Part shown: positions 34,743 to 36,953 of the stretch, piece by piece
Layout of the letters: each line of letters opens with the position of its first letter
How positions within the stretch are numbered: the stretch's first letter is position 1
Source of the DNA: Vibrio fluminensis
GTDB taxonomy: Bacteria; Pseudomonadota; Gammaproteobacteria; Enterobacterales; Vibrionaceae
DNA: 36,953 nucleotides
Direction: 5' to 3'
Assembly (NCBI RefSeq): GCF_015278125.1
Contig: NZ_JADILO010000037.1
Location: forward strand, 1 to 36,953
Notes under the pieces: generated by a model
Databases searched by the model: none
What the model saw: only the letters and a program-made list of their open reading frames with translations
Told to the model about the DNA's origin: nothing
Made by a program: the position numbers and the translations under genes

Positions 34743-35992
34743 TCCGTATTTTATACACAATACTTCTTACTATTGTTGCTCCTTTGTTAGTAATTAGCTT
34801 ATATAAAAAGCGGGATAACAAACCACCATTCGGCAAGCGATGGAAAGAACACTTTGGCATATGCCCAAAATATAACGGTTCATCTCAGCCAATTTGGATT
34901 CATGCAGTATCCGTTGGTGAAAGTATTGCTGCAATACCACTTATTCGCACGATTAAGCAAAGTAATCCAAAACAAAATATTGTTGTCACTACAACCACTA
35001 GTACCGGTGCAGCTCAAATCGAGAAACTGGGTGATCTTGTTGAACATCGATACATGCCTATTGATTTTACCTGGGCTATTAACGGTTTTCTCAATGCTAT
35101 CAAACCAAGCCAGCTATTGATTATAGAAACCGAGTTATGGCCAAATACTCTACATCAGTTAGGTAAAAAGCACATTCCAATCACCGTTGTGAATGCAAGA
35201 CTCTCTGAAAAATCATGTCAAAACTATGAAAAAGTTGGCAGACTATTTAAGCAAATGCAGGAAAACATAGACCAGATACTGTGCCAATCTGAAGCCGATG
35301 CTAAACGATTTGCTCGACTAGGAGTCAATAACCAAAAACTGCAAATTACGGGCTCGATCAAGTTTGATATTCAAATATCTAATAACATCCAGCAACAAGG
35401 AAGACTACTACGTGAACATATCGGCAGTGACCGTCCAGTTTGGATAGCCGCTAGCACTCATGCCGGTGAAGATGAGATAATCCTATCTAGCCACCGTAAA
35501 ATTCTCGACAAGAATAAAGATGCCCTGTTAATTATTGTGCCACGACATCCTGAGCGCTTTAATGATGTTTATCAACTCTCTATTGGTGCAAGGTTTAATG
35601 TCGCGAGAAGAACCGTCACAGATAGCCTTAACCAATCCACTCAAGTCTATCTAGCGGATACTATGGGTGAGATGCTAATTCTACTAAGTAGTGCTGACAT
35701 TTGCTTTATGGGCGGTAGTTTACTCGGCAAAAAAGTAGGTGGTCACAATCTACTAGAGCCAACAGCGACAGGAATTGCTTCTGTAACTGGTCCAAGCTAC
35801 TTTAACTTTCAAGATATTACTGAGTCCTTGCTGGATCATAAGCTAGTCACCATTGCTTCAACACCAGACGAAATAGCAGCATCAATAGAACATCTATGGC
35901 AGCAGAACCCCTCTGAAACTAGACAACGCTGTGAGAGTTTTATGTCATTATATGGTGGTGCTATTGCAAAAACGCTTAAACTTCTCGAGTAA
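34736..35992 (+). CDS. waaA: 3-deoxy-D-manno-octulosonic acid transferase WaaA (KdtA)
   Basis: Transfers Kdo from CMP-Kdo to lipid IVA. The 418 residues (E. coli 425) have an N-terminal membrane anchor (about 5-22), the conserved RWKEHFG segment with the catalytic Glu, HAVSVGE, TTTTSTGA, ETELWPN, ASTHAGED, VPRHPER and FMGGSLLGKKVGGHNLLEP, all typical of the family. Overlaps waaF by 7 bp and is followed by the LicD-like gene after 3 bp. Whether it adds one or two Kdo units cannot be read from sequence; vibrios are generally described as carrying a single phosphorylated Kdo. Confidence 0.95.
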   Translation: MLVRILYTILLTIVAPLLVISLYKKRDNKPPFGKRWKEHFGICPKYNGSSQPIWIHAVSVGESIAAIPLIRTIKQSNPKQNIVVTTTTSTGAAQIEKLGDLVEHRYMPIDFTWAINGFLNAIKPSQLLIIETELWPNTLHQLGKKHIPITVVNARLSEKSCQNYEKVGRLFKQMQENIDQILCQSEADAKRFARLGVNNQKLQITGSIKFDIQISNNIQQQGRLLREHIGSDRPVWIAASTHAGEDEIILSSHRKILDKNKDALLIIVPRHPERFNDVYQLSIGARFNVARRTVTDSLNQSTQVYLADTMGEMLILLSSADICFMGGSLLGKKVGGHNLLEPTATGIASVTGPSYFNFQDITESLLDHKLVTIASTPDEIAASIEHLWQQNPSETRQRCESFMSLYGGAIAKTLKLLE

Positions 35993-35995
35993 ATT

Positions 35996-36796
35996 ATGAA
36001 TACAACGCGTCAAGTTCAACTACACCAAGTAAAAATTCTTAAACAATTGATCGCTTTTTTTGAGCAAGAAAAACTTACGTACTTTGCCGTAAGTGGCACT
36101 GTTCTAGGCGCGGTTCGACACCAAGGTTTCATCCCATGGGATGACGATATTGACATTGGCATGCCTCGCGATGATTACGAACGCTTCCTCACAATGCAAG
36201 ATAAACTACCAAAACATCTATTTATTCAACATTTCAATACCGAGTCGGAGTACCCGCTCTACTTCAGCAAAGTGAGAGATACCAATACTTTGTTCGTCGA
36301 AAAACGTATGCAACCATACGATATTAATCATGGGATCTTTGTCGATGTTTTTCCATGGGATGAGGTATTGGATGATATGTCAGCGCAGAAGCAAGCTATA
36401 GCTAGCGCCTCTCAAAAGTTTCGACGTAGCTTATTGACTAAGCACAAGAAAAAATCCGCTATCAAGTTCGCTAAAACAATTTTTTATAAAGCTATTTACG
36501 GTTTTAAATCTTCAAACCAACTCTTTTTAAATATTGACCGAGAGTACAAGCGTCATAACGGCGAAGAGACAGCGAGAATTGGCAATGCCGCATTTAAAGA
36601 ATCAATCAGACTAGAAGATCTCTATCCTCTGCAACAATTACCATTTGAAAATATTACGATTGCATGCCCAAATAATACTGATCGATATCTAACTGAACTT
36701 TACGGTGACTATATGACGCTACCTGAAGAAAAAGATAGAATTTCACACAACCCTATACACATTTGTGTAAATTTGAATGATACACCTACAACTTAA
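35996..36796 (+). CDS. LicD family protein (phosphotransferase/nucleotidyltransferase-like)
   Basis: The LicD family transfers phosphocholine or other phospho-alcohols, or phosphosugars, to glycans. The 266 residues show the nucleotidyltransferase-fold start YFAVSGTVLGAVRHQGFIPWDDDIDIGMPRDDY (metal-binding WDDDID at 48-53) and the later LFVEKRMQPYDINHGIFVDVFPWD segment. No signal peptide. It begins 3 bp after waaA, so it belongs to the core operon and probably decorates the LPS core. No licA, licB or licC choline genes are in this window, so phosphocholine is not certain. The frame ends normally 24 bp before the IS66 end, so it appears intact. Confidence 0.88.
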   Translation: MNTTRQVQLHQVKILKQLIAFFEQEKLTYFAVSGTVLGAVRHQGFIPWDDDIDIGMPRDDYERFLTMQDKLPKHLFIQHFNTESEYPLYFSKVRDTNTLFVEKRMQPYDINHGIFVDVFPWDEVLDDMSAQKQAIASASQKFRRSLLTKHKKKSAIKFAKTIFYKAIYGFKSSNQLFLNIDREYKRHNGEETARIGNAAFKESIRLEDLYPLQQLPFENITIACPNNTDRYLTELYGDYMTLPEEKDRISHNPIHICVNLNDTPTT

Positions 36797-36820
36797 AGTT
36801 GCAGCAGTGTTGATTAAAGT

Positions 36821-36953
36821 GTAAGCGCCCCATGAGCCCACGGGGCGATATTACTAATGTTTAAAGTTCCAGGGTAGGAGTGCATCGATATCTGGCTCAG
36901 TTTGCGCTAGCTCTTTCATGCACTTGACCATGTAGTCGTAGAGGATAAGCCCG
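36821..36953 (-). mobile_element. IS66-family insertion sequence, one end (continues beyond the window)
   Basis: GTAAGCGCCCCATGAG at 36821-36836 matches the characteristic IS66 terminal inverted repeat (GTAAGCG...). It is followed 17 bp on by the C-terminus of a transposase on the minus strand. CGCCCC (36826-36831) and GGGGCG (36842-36847) can form a hairpin. IS66 elements duplicate 8 bp of target, so ATTAAAGT (36813-36820) should recur at the other end, outside the window. Confidence 0.85.
36854..36953 (-). CDS. IS66-family transposase TnpC, C-terminus (partial)
   Basis: The frame enters from the right edge and ends at TAG (36856-36854). The last residues, LAQTEPDIDALLPWNFKH, fit the short IS66 C-terminal domain that ends most TnpC proteins (helix then LLPWN). 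The preceding YDYMVKCMKEL matches the helix of that domain. The 5' end of the gene is outside the window, so completeness is unknown. The stop lies 17 bp inside the terminal repeat, as usual for this family. Confidence 0.82.
   Translation of the reverse strand, partial: GLILYDYMVKCMKELAQTEPDIDALLPWNFKH

Noticed and set aside
35711..35718. GGCGGTAG, the ops core used by RfaH, on the plus strand
   Set aside because: It lies inside waaA and encodes the conserved Gly-Gly-Ser of the family; it is not upstream of a long operon.

Overview
The window looks like chromosomal DNA of a Vibrio or close relative (Vibrionaceae, Gammaproteobacteria). The evidence is a murB-birA operon with a DUF3135-like gene behind it, an E. 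coli-type phospholipase-D-family pssA, and an LPS locus with hldD, ugd, lpxM, waaL, waaF and waaA. This is judged by protein recognition only. The species cannot be fixed from sequence alone.

Layout. (1) 1-53: N-terminus of a probable IS1182-type transposase, followed by two strong hairpins (89-118, 130-150). (2) 168-2648, minus: DUF3135-like gene, birA, murB. (3) 2707-4606, plus: GNAT acetyltransferase and pssA, closed by a bidirectional terminator at 4629-4655. (4) 4654-28942, minus: one uninterrupted run of 21 genes, mostly overlapping or less than 75 bp apart, forming a surface-polysaccharide (O-antigen or capsule) locus. In transcription order it has wbpB-wbpA-wbpD-wbpE (UDP-GlcNAc(3NAc)A synthesis), a Wzx-type flippase, seven enzymes that are not sugar enzymes (CitE-like lyase, U32-like TIM barrel, aldo/keto reductase, MmgE/PrpD, phosphonopyruvate-decarboxylase-like TPP enzyme, fumarase/aspartase-superfamily lyase, cyclase-family hydrolase), an ATP-grasp ligase, a polysaccharide-deacetylase-like protein, two glycosyltransferases, a WbpI/WecB 2-epimerase, a third glycosyltransferase, a sugar aminotransferase, a PglC-like initiating transferase and a WbpM/PglF-like 4,6-dehydratase. 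(5) 28943-29161: divergent intergenic region. (6) 29162-36796, plus: hldD, ugd, then lpxM-waaL-waaF-waaA-licD-like. (7) 36821-36953: the end of an IS66 element, running out of the window.

How the genes fit. WbpA, WbpB, WbpE and WbpD plus the WbpI-like epimerase are enough to make UDP-ManNAc(3NAc)A, as in Pseudomonas aeruginosa O5. The dehydratase, aminotransferase and PglC-like transferase would make a 4-amino-4,6-dideoxy-HexNAc and start the lipid-linked unit. Three glycosyltransferases extend it, Wzx flips it, and WaaL could join it to lipid A-core. The seven-enzyme block plus the ATP-grasp protein is the unusual part. I infer that it makes a small carboxylic acid, possibly amino- or phosphonate/sulfonate-related, which is attached to the glycan by an amide bond. 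It contains no transporter or regulator, which argues against a catabolic island. No Wzy polymerase candidate lies inside the locus.

There is no tRNA, rRNA or CRISPR array that I can see, and no gene-free stretch longer than about 220 bp. The central part (about 10.6-24.8 kb) reads visibly more AT-rich than the flanks, in line with horizontal exchange of the variable part of such loci.
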